A DNA stretch of 10,661 bases, taken from contig JAUSIA010000409.1 of NCBI GenBank assembly GCA_030648225.1, positions 1-10,661 of the forward strand. The letters are read 5' to 3'. A program made the translations under genes and the position numbers. Below, one piece after another: positions 1-7,158 of this stretch (positions within the stretch are counted from its first letter, which is position 1; each line of letters starts with the position of its first letter). The stretch is from Ignavibacteria bacterium (GTDB lineage: Bacteria; Bacteroidota; Ignavibacteria; Ignavibacteriales; Ignavibacteriaceae). Under the pieces are notes generated by a model that searched no databases, was not told the DNA's origin, and saw only the letters and a program-made list of their open reading frames with translations.

Positions 1-1065
1 GGGAAAGTAATTAGAATAGCTGTTTGGGTAATTGATTTTACAGAAAGAAAGCTCGCAGTGGATGCACTGAAAGCAAGCGAAGAAAAATTCAGAGAGCTTG
101 CTGAAAATATTCAGGATATTTTCTGGATCAGGAAAGATAATGAAGTGCTTTACGTTAGCCCTGCTTATGAAATTATCTGCGGAAAAAGCTGTGAAAGTCT
201 TTACCAAAATCCTAATTCATTTTTAGAGGCAATCCATTCTGAGGATATTGGACATGTAATCAACAGTCTCAGCTCAGAGCGATATAAGAAAGATGGTATG
301 TTCGATGAGGAATTCAGAATTGTGCGCCCTGATGGAACAATTAAATGGATCTGGTCCAAAACTTTTCCTGTAATGAAGAACGGAGAAATAATAAGAACTG
401 TAGGAATAGCCGAAGATATTTCTTTAAGGAAAGAATATGAAGCGAAAATTCAGGAGGCACTTGCTAAAGAGAAAGAATTGAACGATCTGAAATCAAGATT
501 CATATCAATGGTCTCTCACGAATTCCGAACTCCTTTGGGACTTATTCTCTCTTCAACTGAATTGCTTCAGAATTATGGGAATAAATGGAATGAGGAAAAA
601 AGAAATGAGCAGTTTGAAAGAATAAAAAAAGCAGTGGATAATCTTACAGGATTAATTAAAGATATTATTGCCTTAAGCGAAGAAGAATCCGGCAAAATAA
701 AAATTACTCCTGTTGAAATTGATATTGTAAGTTTTTTAAAAGAGCTTATTGATGAGGTAAAAAATAGTTTAGAAAAATATCCTGGGATTCATTTTAATAC
801 GAAAAAATCATTAGAAGTGTTTGCAGATAAAAAACTGCTTCGCCAGATATTTATGAACCTGATTTCAAATGCAGTTAAATTCACTCCAGACAAAAGAAAT
901 GTTTTTGTTGAGCTAACTTACAACAAGAAGATGTTTAATATAAAAATTAAAGATGAAGGGACTGGGATTCCGAACATGTTGGATGTTTTTACTTTATATT
1001 TACCTAAAGATAATTCAGACATAAATATTTACCCTTCCATCTTTATCATCAAGATAACATCATAG
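1..1065 (+). CDS. PAS-domain sensor histidine kinase, 5' partial, ATPase domain shortened
   Basis: The reading frame is open from base 1. The first ~19 residues (ending VWVIDFTERKLA) look like the tail of a preceding PAS/PAC domain, so the GTG at 58 is not the real start and the gene begins upstream of the window. A complete PAS domain follows (ASEEKFRELAENI to GIAEDIS), then a HisKA dimerisation domain with H-box SHEFRTPL (phospho-acceptor His codon 517-519), an N-box (FMNLISNAVKFTP) and a G1-like box (DEGTGIP, about 952-975). The normal F-box and GTGLGL G2-box are missing. The chain goes straight to FTLYLPK, which resembles the last strand of a HATPase_c domain, and stops at 1063-1065. The family autophosphorylates on His in response to a signal sensed by PAS. 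Without the ATP lid this copy is probably catalytically impaired. No response regulator is visible, and the signal is unknown. Confidence 0.85.
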   Translation, partial: GKVIRIAVWVIDFTERKLAVDALKASEEKFRELAENIQDIFWIRKDNEVLYVSPAYEIICGKSCESLYQNPNSFLEAIHSEDIGHVINSLSSERYKKDGMFDEEFRIVRPDGTIKWIWSKTFPVMKNGEIIRTVGIAEDISLRKEYEAKIQEALAKEKELNDLKSRFISMVSHEFRTPLGLILSSTELLQNYGNKWNEEKRNEQFERIKKAVDNLTGLIKDIIALSEEESGKIKITPVEIDIVSFLKELIDEVKNSLEKYPGIHFNTKKSLEVFADKKLLRQIFMNLISNAVKFTPDKRNVFVELTYNKKMFNIKIKDEGTGIPNMLDVFTLYLPKDNSDINIYPSIFIIKITS

Positions 1066-1155
1066 AATACATCAGTCAAACTTTTTACTATGATTCGGAA
1101 ATTAGCTATTTATACCTTACTGATAATTTTAAATAAAATTAATAATACTATTAAT

Positions 1156-2508
1156 ATGAAAAACCTGCTTGAAAAAGTAACAGCATATAGTGTTGAATAT
1201 TTATCTTCACTAAAAGAAAGAAGAGTCGCACCTTCAGTAAATGATCTTGAACTTCTGAAGAAGCTTGACCAGCCGCTTCAGGAAAAACCTTTGGAAGCAA
1301 AAGAAGTTATTCAGGAACTAAATGAGGTTGGATCAAGAACTGTAGTTGCTAATGCAGGAGGAAGATTTTTTGGATTTGTAATAGGTGGTTCACTTCCAGC
1401 TGCCCTGGCTGCTAACTGGTTAGCCGGAACATGGGATCAGAATGCTGGTCTTGCAATAGCAAGTCCCTTTGCCTCTCATATTGAAGATGTCTGTTCAAAA
1501 TGGCTGGTACAACTACTTCCTGTTGCAAAAGAATCCGCTGCAGGATTTGTTACAGGAGTTACGACTGCAAACTTTTCAGCAATTGTTGCATCCAGGCATG
1601 CAATTCTCAAAAAGCAAGGATGGGATGTTGAGGCAAATGGACTTTTTAATGCACCAGAAATAAAAGTAATTGTTGGTGAAGAAGTCCATGGCAGTTTACT
1701 GAAAGCTTTAAGTATAGCAGGCCTTGGACATGAGAGATTAATTAAAGTTCCTGTTGATAACCAGGGCAGAATGAAAGCCAATGTATTACCTGAACTGGAT
1801 GAGAGAACAATTCTTTGTTTGCAGGCAGGAAATGTAAACACAGGTTCATTTGATCCTGCAAAAGAAATTATTCCTTTGGCTAAAAAAAAAGGAGCCTGGG
1901 TTCACGTTGATGGTGCTTTCGGATTATGGGCGGGCGCATCTCCTGAATATAAATATCTTACTGAAGGTTATGAGCTTGCAGATTCCTGGGCAACCGATGC
2001 ACATAAATGGCTTAATGTCCCTTATGACAGCGGAATTGTGCTATTAAAAAATCCTGATAATCTCCGTGCTGCTATGTCAATGCATGGAGCTTATCTTGAT
2101 CAGGCAGGTGATAGAATTCCTTATCAGTATACACCTGAGTTATCAAGAAAAGCAAGAGGAATTGAGATTTGGGCTGCATTAAGATCTCTTGGGCGCAATG
2201 GAGTTGCAGAATTAATTGAAAGTACCTGCAAACATGCAAAAAGGTTTGCAGAAGGATTAAGTAACGCAGGCTATACTATTCTTAATGATGTTGTAATAAA
2301 CCAGGTTCTTGTTTCTTTTGGTGAGGCTGAAACTACAAATAAAATTATTTCTGAGATTCAGAAAGATGGAACCTGCTGGTGCGGTGGAACTGTATGGCAA
2401 GGGAAAACAGCTATGCGTATAAGTGTTTCTTCCTGGGCTACAACAGATGAGGACGTTGAAAAAAGCCTTGCAGCAATAATAAGAATTGCGAAACAGAAGA
2501 ATGGCTGA
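1156..2508 (+). CDS. group II pyridoxal-phosphate-dependent decarboxylase family protein
   Basis: A 450-residue fold-type I PLP enzyme. I chose the ATG at 1156 (MKNLLEKVTAYSVEYL) because the 22 residues added by the ATG at 1090 are low-complexity, AT-rich and unlike the family N-terminus. Visible hallmarks, numbered from 1156, are His178 in EEVHGSLLKA (ring stacking on PLP), Asp252 in VHVDGAFGLWA (pyridine nitrogen contact) and Lys284 in TDAHKWLN (Schiff-base lysine, codon 2005-2007). The C-terminal block CWCGGTVWQGKTAMRISVSS is typical of a subgroup of these decarboxylases. The wider family includes aromatic amino acid, glutamate and diaminobutyrate decarboxylases; the substrate cannot be assigned here. 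The gene is intact and lies 90 bp after the kinase. I see no convincing Shine-Dalgarno. The TGA stop (2506-2508) falls inside an octamer repeat array, which also encodes the last codons. Confidence 0.88.
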   Translation: MKNLLEKVTAYSVEYLSSLKERRVAPSVNDLELLKKLDQPLQEKPLEAKEVIQELNEVGSRTVVANAGGRFFGFVIGGSLPAALAANWLAGTWDQNAGLAIASPFASHIEDVCSKWLVQLLPVAKESAAGFVTGVTTANFSAIVASRHAILKKQGWDVEANGLFNAPEIKVIVGEEVHGSLLKALSIAGLGHERLIKVPVDNQGRMKANVLPELDERTILCLQAGNVNTGSFDPAKEIIPLAKKKGAWVHVDGAFGLWAGASPEYKYLTEGYELADSWATDAHKWLNVPYDSGIVLLKNPDNLRAAMSMHGAYLDQAGDRIPYQYTPELSRKARGIEIWAALRSLGRNGVAELIESTCKHAKRFAEGLSNAGYTILNDVVINQVLVSFGEAETTNKIISEIQKDGTCWCGGTVWQGKTAMRISVSSWATTDEDVEKSLAAIIRIAKQKNG

Positions 2509-2596
2509 ATGATTGAATGACTGAATGGTGGAATGATTATTAACTTATATACATTTCATTCACCCAATCATCCATTCATCCATTCATTCAATCAAC
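2499..2596. repeat. palindromic array of 8-bp degenerate units between convergent genes
   Basis: The left arm, 2499-2538, is five octamers: GAATGGCT, GAATGATT, GAATGACT, GAATGGTG, GAATGATT. The right arm, 2557-2596, is five octamers in the opposite sense: CATTCACC, CAATCATC, CATTCATC, CATTCATT, CAATCAAC. Aligned by eye, 2510-2538 pairs with the reverse complement of 2566-2594 at 23 of 29 positions. An AT-rich spacer lies between the arms. Both flanking stop codons (decarboxylase TGA 2506-2508, asd TGA 2586-2584) lie inside the array. A role as a bidirectional transcription terminator is inferred from the position. There is no classical GC stem plus T-run. Confidence 0.8.
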
Positions 2597-3630
2597 CTTT
2601 TTGATTTCATTAATTCGGCACAAAGAATTGCACCACCTGCAGCACCCCTTATTGTATTATGAGAAATGATTACAAACTTGTAATCGAACAGAGTGTCTTC
2701 ACGCAATCTTCCGATTGCAACTGCCATCCCCTTATCAATATTCCTGTGGATTCTCGGTTGAGGATAATTTATCTCCTCAAAATAGTGGATAGGATTTTCC
2801 GGTGCGGACGGTAATTTTAATTTTTGCGGTTCGGCAGAAAAATTTTCCCAAACTTCTTTTATCTCTTCTACAGAAGTTTTCTTTTTAAACTTTACCTGCA
2901 CACACTCGGTATGTCCATCCATAACAGCAACACGGTTGCACTGTGCACTAATTTTAATCTTGAGGTTTTCAATACCTCCGTTATTGTACTTTCCAAGAAT
3001 TTTAAGCGGTTCACTTTCCATTTTAGCTTCTTCCCCACCAATGAACGGAATAACATTATCAATTATATCAAGACTTGAAACACCAGGATAACCCGCACCT
3101 GATAATCCCTGCATCGTTACAACACTAACCTGCTCAACACCAAATGCATCAACTAAAGGTTTAAGAGCAAGTACGAGTCCTATTGCGGAACAATTAGGGA
3201 TAGTAACAATGCACCCTTTACTATACTTCTGCTGTTTAATTAGTTCAAGATGTTCAGGGTTTATTTCCGGTACAAGAAGAGGAACATCATTATCCATCCT
3301 GTGATTTTTAGAATTGGATACAACATAATATCCTTTTGATGCAAAGGCTGCTTCCACTTCACCTGCTATTGAGGAATCCAGACCGGAAAATATTAATTTG
3401 CTTTTAAGATTTGGTTTACAATTTTTTATAACAAGATCACTAACTTTTCCAGGAATCGGCGTAGATTGGATCCAGTTAACTGCTTCTTTATATTTTTTAC
3501 CCGCCGACTTTTCTGAAGCAGCAACTTCTTTTACTTCAAACCATGGGTGATTATCAAGCAGTTGAATAAACCTTTGTCCAACGCTGCCTGTTGCCCCAAG
3601 AATTGCAACAGGAGTTTTTTCTGATGACAT
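2584..3630 (-). CDS. asd: aspartate-semialdehyde dehydrogenase
   Basis: A 348-residue enzyme that reduces L-aspartyl-4-phosphate with NADPH to L-aspartate 4-semialdehyde. This is the branch-point step to lysine/diaminopimelate, methionine and threonine, in the cytoplasm. The N-terminal Rossmann motif is AILGATGSVGQRF (residues 9-21). The catalytic cysteine is Cys147 in IPNCSAIG, and the likely catalytic histidine is His240 in VMDGHTE. The segment QGLSGAGYPGVSSLDIIDNV and the overall length match the archaeal/fungal-like subfamily (about 350 aa) more than the shorter classical bacterial enzymes. The gene is intact and single. It faces the decarboxylase across a palindromic repeat and diverges from the hydrolase at 3788. 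It has a good Bacteroidota-type promoter at 3670-3700 and a weak AAAGAGA before the ATG. The last codons (RLIE) and stop are repeat-derived. Confidence 0.95.
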   Translation of the reverse strand: MSSEKTPVAILGATGSVGQRFIQLLDNHPWFEVKEVAASEKSAGKKYKEAVNWIQSTPIPGKVSDLVIKNCKPNLKSKLIFSGLDSSIAGEVEAAFASKGYYVVSNSKNHRMDNDVPLLVPEINPEHLELIKQQKYSKGCIVTIPNCSAIGLVLALKPLVDAFGVEQVSVVTMQGLSGAGYPGVSSLDIIDNVIPFIGGEEAKMESEPLKILGKYNNGGIENLKIKISAQCNRVAVMDGHTECVQVKFKKKTSVEEIKEVWENFSAEPQKLKLPSAPENPIHYFEEINYPQPRIHRNIDKGMAVAIGRLREDTLFDYKFVIISHNTIRGAAGGAILCAELMKSKRLIE

Positions 3631-3669
3631 AATTCTCTTTATTGATTCTTAATGTTAAAAATTTTGTTA

Positions 3670-3700
3670 CAAATATAGAGATAGAATATATCCCGCCAAA
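3670..3700 (-). promoter_or_regulatory. Bacteroidota-type sigma-A promoter for asd
   Basis: Read on the minus strand, TTTG (3700-3697) is followed after exactly 19 bases by TATATTTG (3677-3670). This matches the known Bacteroidota housekeeping consensus TTTG-N19-21-TAnnTTTG. Transcription would begin about 7-10 bases downstream, leaving a leader of roughly 30 nt before the asd ATG at 3630. The element is in the right place and orientation; activity is inferred. Confidence 0.6.
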
Positions 3701-3787
3701 ACAATTAACAAAAGAATGTTAGCTTTGATGGGATTTTTTTAAATTGATAGTGTCTTCTGAAAATCTTTTTCATTACAGGAATAAAAA

Positions 3788-4765
3788 ATGAAATTTAAAA
3801 TTCTGTTTGTTTTTATAGTTCTCTCCATAAATATCTTTTCACAAAAAATAATTGAAGAATATAAACCGCCGGAAGGTTACTTAAGAATTGGTTCGGAACC
3901 TGACCAAATGATACCAATGGTTGAAAAAGGATTCACGCTTATTCTTCCTGAGGGAGAAGTAAATGGAGTTATAGTTGTCCTAACAGGAGAGAGATTTGAT
4001 TTTAAAGAAGCTGTAAGTAAAAATGGTTCACTTGAGAATGAAGCATTGAAAAAAAATATCGCAATTATACATATCCTTTCCGGTAATCCTCTTGATTTTT
4101 ATTTTACAAGTGATATAATGACCGATGTTGCCAAAAAACTTCAATCAGTTCTTGCAGATAATAATCTCAAAGGAAAACCAGTTTATTTTTCTGGAATGTC
4201 TCTTGCAGGAACAAGAGCATTGAAACTTGCAATCTTCCTGCAAATGAATAAAGAAAAATTCTGGATGCAGCCTGCTGCGGTAGCAATAACTGATGCACCT
4301 TTAGATATGGTAAGATTCTGGGATGTTGAGAATCGTGCTGTAATAAATAAGTTTCATCCTGACGTTACAGATGAAGGTAAATGGGTAACTTATCTTCTTA
4401 AAGAAAACCTTGGAACTCCTGAAGAAAATTTTAATAACTATGTTGATTACTCCCCTTTTGTTTATGTTGCCGAAGATGGTGGGAATGCTGAACATCTTAG
4501 AAATATCCCGGTAAGAGCTTATTATGAAACTGATGTTAACTGGTTTATTGAGAATAGAAGACAGGATTATTACAGCATGAATTCAATTGACATGGCTGCA
4601 TTGATTAACCAGTTGAAACTTTTAGATAACGAAAACGCTGAACTTATTAGTACCCATCAAAAGCATAATGGCTTTAATGAAGGTTCTTCACTTCATACAG
4701 ATATCCCGCAAGGCGGGATTGATTATGCAGAACTGATGGATTGGTTTTTATCTTTTCAATATTAA
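3788..4765 (+). CDS. secreted alpha/beta-hydrolase-like protein of unknown substrate
   Basis: A 325-residue protein with an N-terminal signal peptide (MKFKILFVFIVLSINIFSQ), so probably periplasmic or exported. It has a nucleophile-elbow motif GMSLAG (residues 136-141, Ser138) after a hydrophobic strand (KPVYFS), as in alpha/beta hydrolases. Asp249 in RAYYETDVNWF and His290 or His293 in STHQKHNGF are in the right order and spacing to complete a Ser-Asp-His triad; this assignment is inference. I do not recognise a specific family or substrate. An esterase/lipase or peptidase role is possible. An AGGA (3777-3780) lies 7 bases before the ATG. A TAGCTTTG (3720-3727) resembles a -7 element but lacks a matching -33 TTTG. 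The gene is monocistronic, closed by a strong terminator at 4778-4813. Confidence 0.75.
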   Translation: MKFKILFVFIVLSINIFSQKIIEEYKPPEGYLRIGSEPDQMIPMVEKGFTLILPEGEVNGVIVVLTGERFDFKEAVSKNGSLENEALKKNIAIIHILSGNPLDFYFTSDIMTDVAKKLQSVLADNNLKGKPVYFSGMSLAGTRALKLAIFLQMNKEKFWMQPAAVAITDAPLDMVRFWDVENRAVINKFHPDVTDEGKWVTYLLKENLGTPEENFNNYVDYSPFVYVAEDGGNAEHLRNIPVRAYYETDVNWFIENRRQDYYSMNSIDMAALINQLKLLDNENAELISTHQKHNGFNEGSSLHTDIPQGGIDYAELMDWFLSFQY

Positions 4766-4777
4766 TAGCTTGCATTA

Positions 4778-4813
4778 CAAACCCAATTTCTTTAAGAAAT
4801 TGGGTTTGTTTTT
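4778..4813 (+). terminator. intrinsic terminator after the hydrolase gene
   Basis: CAAACCCAATTTCTT (4778-4792) and AAGAAATTGGGTTTG (4794-4808) are exact reverse complements separated by one base, so the realistic loop is a few bases. TTTTT follows at 4809-4813. It begins 12 bases after the TAA of the hydrolase (4763-4765). There is no T-run on the other strand, so it acts on the plus strand only. Confidence 0.93.
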
Positions 4814-4850
4814 AACATTTTGTGTAAAGTGAATTAATTAAGAATTAATA

Positions 4851-5166
4851 ATAACTCTTAAGGAATTTAAATCCTCACTTAAACATAATTCTACTCCGGA
4901 AAAGATTGAAAATCTGCTAATTGCTCTCTGGTTTGATGCAAAAGGTAACCTGCTTAACGGCAAGGCAGGCTGGGATAAAGCATAAAATTACACAGGATAT
5001 AAATGGAAAAGATGCTGCATGGGTTCATGCTTATCTGCATAGAAAAGAAGGAGATTCAGGAAATGCTTCTTACTGGTATTCAAGAGCAGGTAAATCTTTT
5101 TCAAATAAAACTCTTGATGAAGAATGGGAAGAAATTGTTAAAGCATTAATTGAGAAAGAGAAATGA
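4851..5166 (+). pseudogene. decayed small hypothetical protein (WVHAYLHRKEGD family)
   Basis: Two frames together give one recognisable small protein. Bases 4851-4982 encode TLKEFKSSLKHNSTPEKIEN and LLIALWFDAKGN, then seven extra residues and WDKA before a TAA. Bases 4981-5166 encode HKITQDINGKDAAWVHAYLH and RKEGDSGNASYWYSRAGKS, ending VKALIEKEK. I recall the WVHAYLHRKEGD...NAxYWYxRAG pattern from short conserved hypothetical proteins of about 90-100 aa; no function is known to me. Three lesions are visible. There is no ATG/GTG/TTG where the protein should start (ATA at 4851, in-frame stop at 4839-4841). A 21-bp insertion (4950-4970) sits between the GN and WDK codons. There is a net 2-base loss near 4980. 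The insertion adds seven codons in frame; the 2-base loss breaks the frame. The 3' end overlaps a 22-codon open frame (5163-5231) that I do not call as a gene. Nothing else is recognisable up to 5283. Confidence 0.7.
4950..4970. repeat. 21-bp GC-rich near-palindromic insertion inside the small gene
   Basis: The segment reads CCTGCTTAACGG then CAAGGCAGG (4949-4969 in one register, 4950-4970 in the other). Its ends CCTGC and GCAGG are reverse complements. It falls exactly between codons for GN and WDKA of an otherwise continuous small protein, and is much richer in GC than its surroundings. It resembles the 21-bp segment at 9041-9061. Insertion is inferred from the protein alignment pattern I recall. 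Confidence 0.5.
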
Positions 5167-5283
5167 CAAAGAATAAAGCTAAAATTCCAGGTGCGATGAG
5201 TATTTACCAAAGGATAAGGATTTCTGGATAAATATCGCTAAATAATATTGTTCATCTTGTTAATTAAAAGGAATTTAATTTTT

Positions 5284-6424
5284 ATGGGCAAGCTGACTTT
5301 AAAAAAAATAATACAAAATTTAATTCTACTGTTTATCAGTTGCTTATTTGTTGTTGTTATTCTTGAAGTAGCTTTAAGAATTATGAAGGATGACAACTAT
5401 TATGTCTGGACTCCAAACTTAAAAGCAATTCTAAAGCCATTACCTGATTTATTTCCTGGCATTAAAGGAGAAAGCAGGTTTCTTGTTAATTCGGATGGTT
5501 ACAGAGGAGATGACATTCCTGAAGATGTGAATTACAAATATTGCAATTGGAGGAAGCACTACTGAATGTGTTTATCTTGACCAGGAAGAAGCGTGGCCAT
5601 ACCTTCTTCAAAAAAATTTATCAGCATCATTAAACAAGTCTGTATGGGTTGGTAATGCAGGTAAAAGCGGAATGACAATTTATGAACATATTGTTCAGAC
5701 AGAAGAGCTGCTAAAACAATATCCGGACATTGACCTGGTTATTATGTTGATTGGAATAAATGATTTTCAAAAAAGATTAACCTTAAAAGATAAACATAAA
5801 CCTACAGAAATTGACCAGAAAACTTATTCCAGGGCTTTTGACCGTATGCCGGACTTCAACCCGCATCTTCCTTTTTATAAAAAGACTGAGTTATGGAGTT
5901 CACTAAGTAAACTAAAATATCTTTTTATTGAAGTAAAGCATGAACAGGATACTGAGGGAAAGAACCTTTCGGTATGGAGAGAAAACCGGCGGTCTGCCAG
6001 TAAAATTCTGAATGAACTTCCGGATTTAACTGTAGCTTTGGATGAATATGAAAAAGCTCTCAGGAGAATTATTAACATTACAAAACAGCATAATGTAAGA
6101 CTTGTTTTTATAACACAGCCTGTTATATGGTATAAGGATATGCCAAAAGAATTGGAAGATCTTTGCTGGTTTGGAGGTGTTGGTAATTACCAGAATGAAA
6201 AAGGGAAAGAATATTTTTCAATTGAAGTATTGGAAAAAGGAATGAGATTATACAATGCGAGGCTCAGGAAAATTTGCAAAGAGAAAAATATTTTTTTAGT
6301 TGATCTTGAAGATAAACTCCCTAAAGATACAACTGTTTATTATGATGATTGCCATTATAATGAAAATGGCTCACGGATTGTTGCGGAATTAATTTCTGCT
6401 GAAGTGGAGAAAATCCTGAAATAA
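5284..6424 (+). pseudogene. membrane-anchored SGNH/GDSL hydrolase, frameshifted
   Basis: The ATG at 5284 (AAAAGGAA at 5266-5273) opens a frame that reads MGKLTLKKIIQNLILLFISC, giving one membrane segment (about residues 12-32), then VNSDGYRGDD, and stops at 5563-5565. The rest continues in another frame from about 5540 to the TAA at 6422-6424; the ATG at 5672 is only internal. The second frame carries the whole catalytic set. Block I is IGGSTTE (Ser codon 5555-5557), the glycine block is GNAGKSG, block III is GINDF (Asn-Asp at 5759-5764) and block V is DDCHYNENGSR (Asp 6344-6346, His 6353-6355). The shift (net +1 or -2) is near 5537-5543, just before block I. Relatives are serine esterases/acyltransferases, often linked to cell-surface polysaccharide; the substrate here is unknown. 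All motifs are intact, so the shift is recent or a sequencing error. The stop lies one base from that of lptB. Confidence 0.8.
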
Positions 6425-6425
6425 A

Positions 6426-7157
6426 TTAATACCTGTCCAGCTTAAACTTCTCACCAAGATAAAGTTTTCTTACCTCTTCATCATTGGCAAGATCTTCAGC
6501 CCCACCTTGTTTGAAGATTACTCCATTAATAAGGATATAAGCTTTATCAACGATGCTTAATGTTTCATGAACATTATGGTCAGTGATTAAAACACCGATT
6601 CCCCTGTTTTTAAGATTGGCAACAATGTTCATTATATCTTCAACTGCAATGGGATCAACACCTGCAAATGGTTCATCCAGAAGAATAAAGTTTGGATCTG
6701 TTGCGAGAGCACGTGCTATTTCAGTTCTTCTTCTTTCTCCGCCGCTAAGTTGAAAGCCAAGACTTTTTCTTATCTGTGTAATTGTTAAATCTTCAAGAAG
6801 CTGTTCACATTTTTCTTTCCTTTGTTGTGAATTCAGATTTATCATCTCGAGCACAGCAATAATATTATCTTCAACAGAAAGTCTTCTGAAAACTGATGCT
6901 TCCTGCGGCAAGTAACCAATTCCCATTCTTGCTCTTTTATACATGGGAATTCCTGTTATATTTTCATTATCAAGGTAGACTTTACCCTCATCGGGTTTAA
7001 TCATACCGACGATCATGTAAAAAGTTGTAGTCTTGCCAGCACCGTTTGGTCCTAAAAGTCCAACTATCTCTCCTTTAGAAACCTGTATGGATGCTTTGTT
7101 TACAACTTTTCTTTTCTTATATATTTTTACTAAATCTTCACTTCGCAGAGTTTTCAT
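6426..7157 (-). CDS. lptB: LPS export ABC transporter ATP-binding protein LptB
   Basis: A 243-residue ATPase (E. coli LptB is 241) that powers LPS extraction from the inner membrane with LptF/LptG, which are not in this window. Visible motifs are Walker A GPNGAGKT (36-43), Q-loop Gln85 in GYLPQEASVF, signature LSGGE (137-141), Walker B FILLDE (157-162) and H-loop His194 in ITDHN. The GERRRTEIARAL stretch and FAGVDPIAV are typical of LptB. I chose the ATG at 7157 (MKTLRSEDLVKIYKK). The upstream ATG at 7193 would add 12 residues encoded by the heptamer repeat and absent from the family. There is no Shine-Dalgarno before 7157, as the leader is the repeat itself. It is last in the kdsD-lptC-ostA-IVP-lptB order and separated from ostA by the four-helix-bundle gene. 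Confidence 0.95.
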   Translation of the reverse strand: MKTLRSEDLVKIYKKRKVVNKASIQVSKGEIVGLLGPNGAGKTTTFYMIVGMIKPDEGKVYLDNENITGIPMYKRARMGIGYLPQEASVFRRLSVEDNIIAVLEMINLNSQQRKEKCEQLLEDLTITQIRKSLGFQLSGGERRRTEIARALATDPNFILLDEPFAGVDPIAVEDIMNIVANLKNRGIGVLITDHNVHETLSIVDKAYILINGVIFKQGGAEDLANDEEVRKLYLGEKFKLDRY

Positions 7158-7158
7158 A

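Noticed and set aside
58..60. GTG as the start of the histidine kinase
   Set aside because: The frame is open to base 1 and the upstream residues read as the end of a PAS/PAC domain, so the gene is partial at the 5' end.
1090..1155. ATG at 1090 as the decarboxylase start
   Set aside because: It adds 22 AT-rich, Ile/Asn-rich residues not typical of the family. The ATG at 1156 begins the recognisable N-terminus.
1476..1841. Minus-strand open frame inside the decarboxylase, and similar frames at 1469-1663, 1850-2047, 2824-3078, 4301-4495, 5875-6078 and 9793-10377
   Set aside because: They are shadows of well-supported genes, with no motifs, start signals or neighbours of their own.
2499..2596. 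CRISPR array or classical intrinsic terminator
   Set aside because: The units are 8 bp and degenerate with no unique spacers, and there is no GC-rich stem followed by a T-run.
4809..4850. Start signals for the small decayed gene after the terminator
   Set aside because: No Shine-Dalgarno or standard start codon is in frame before 4860; in frame there is only TAA at 4839-4841, then GAA TTA ATA ATA.
5163..5245. Tiny open frame MTKNKAKIPGAMSIYQRIRI (ATG overlapping the pseudogene stop), followed in another frame by DEYLPKDKDFWINIAK
   Set aside because: The second piece looks protein-like and the two could be a frameshifted remnant, but each is too short and I do not recognise either.
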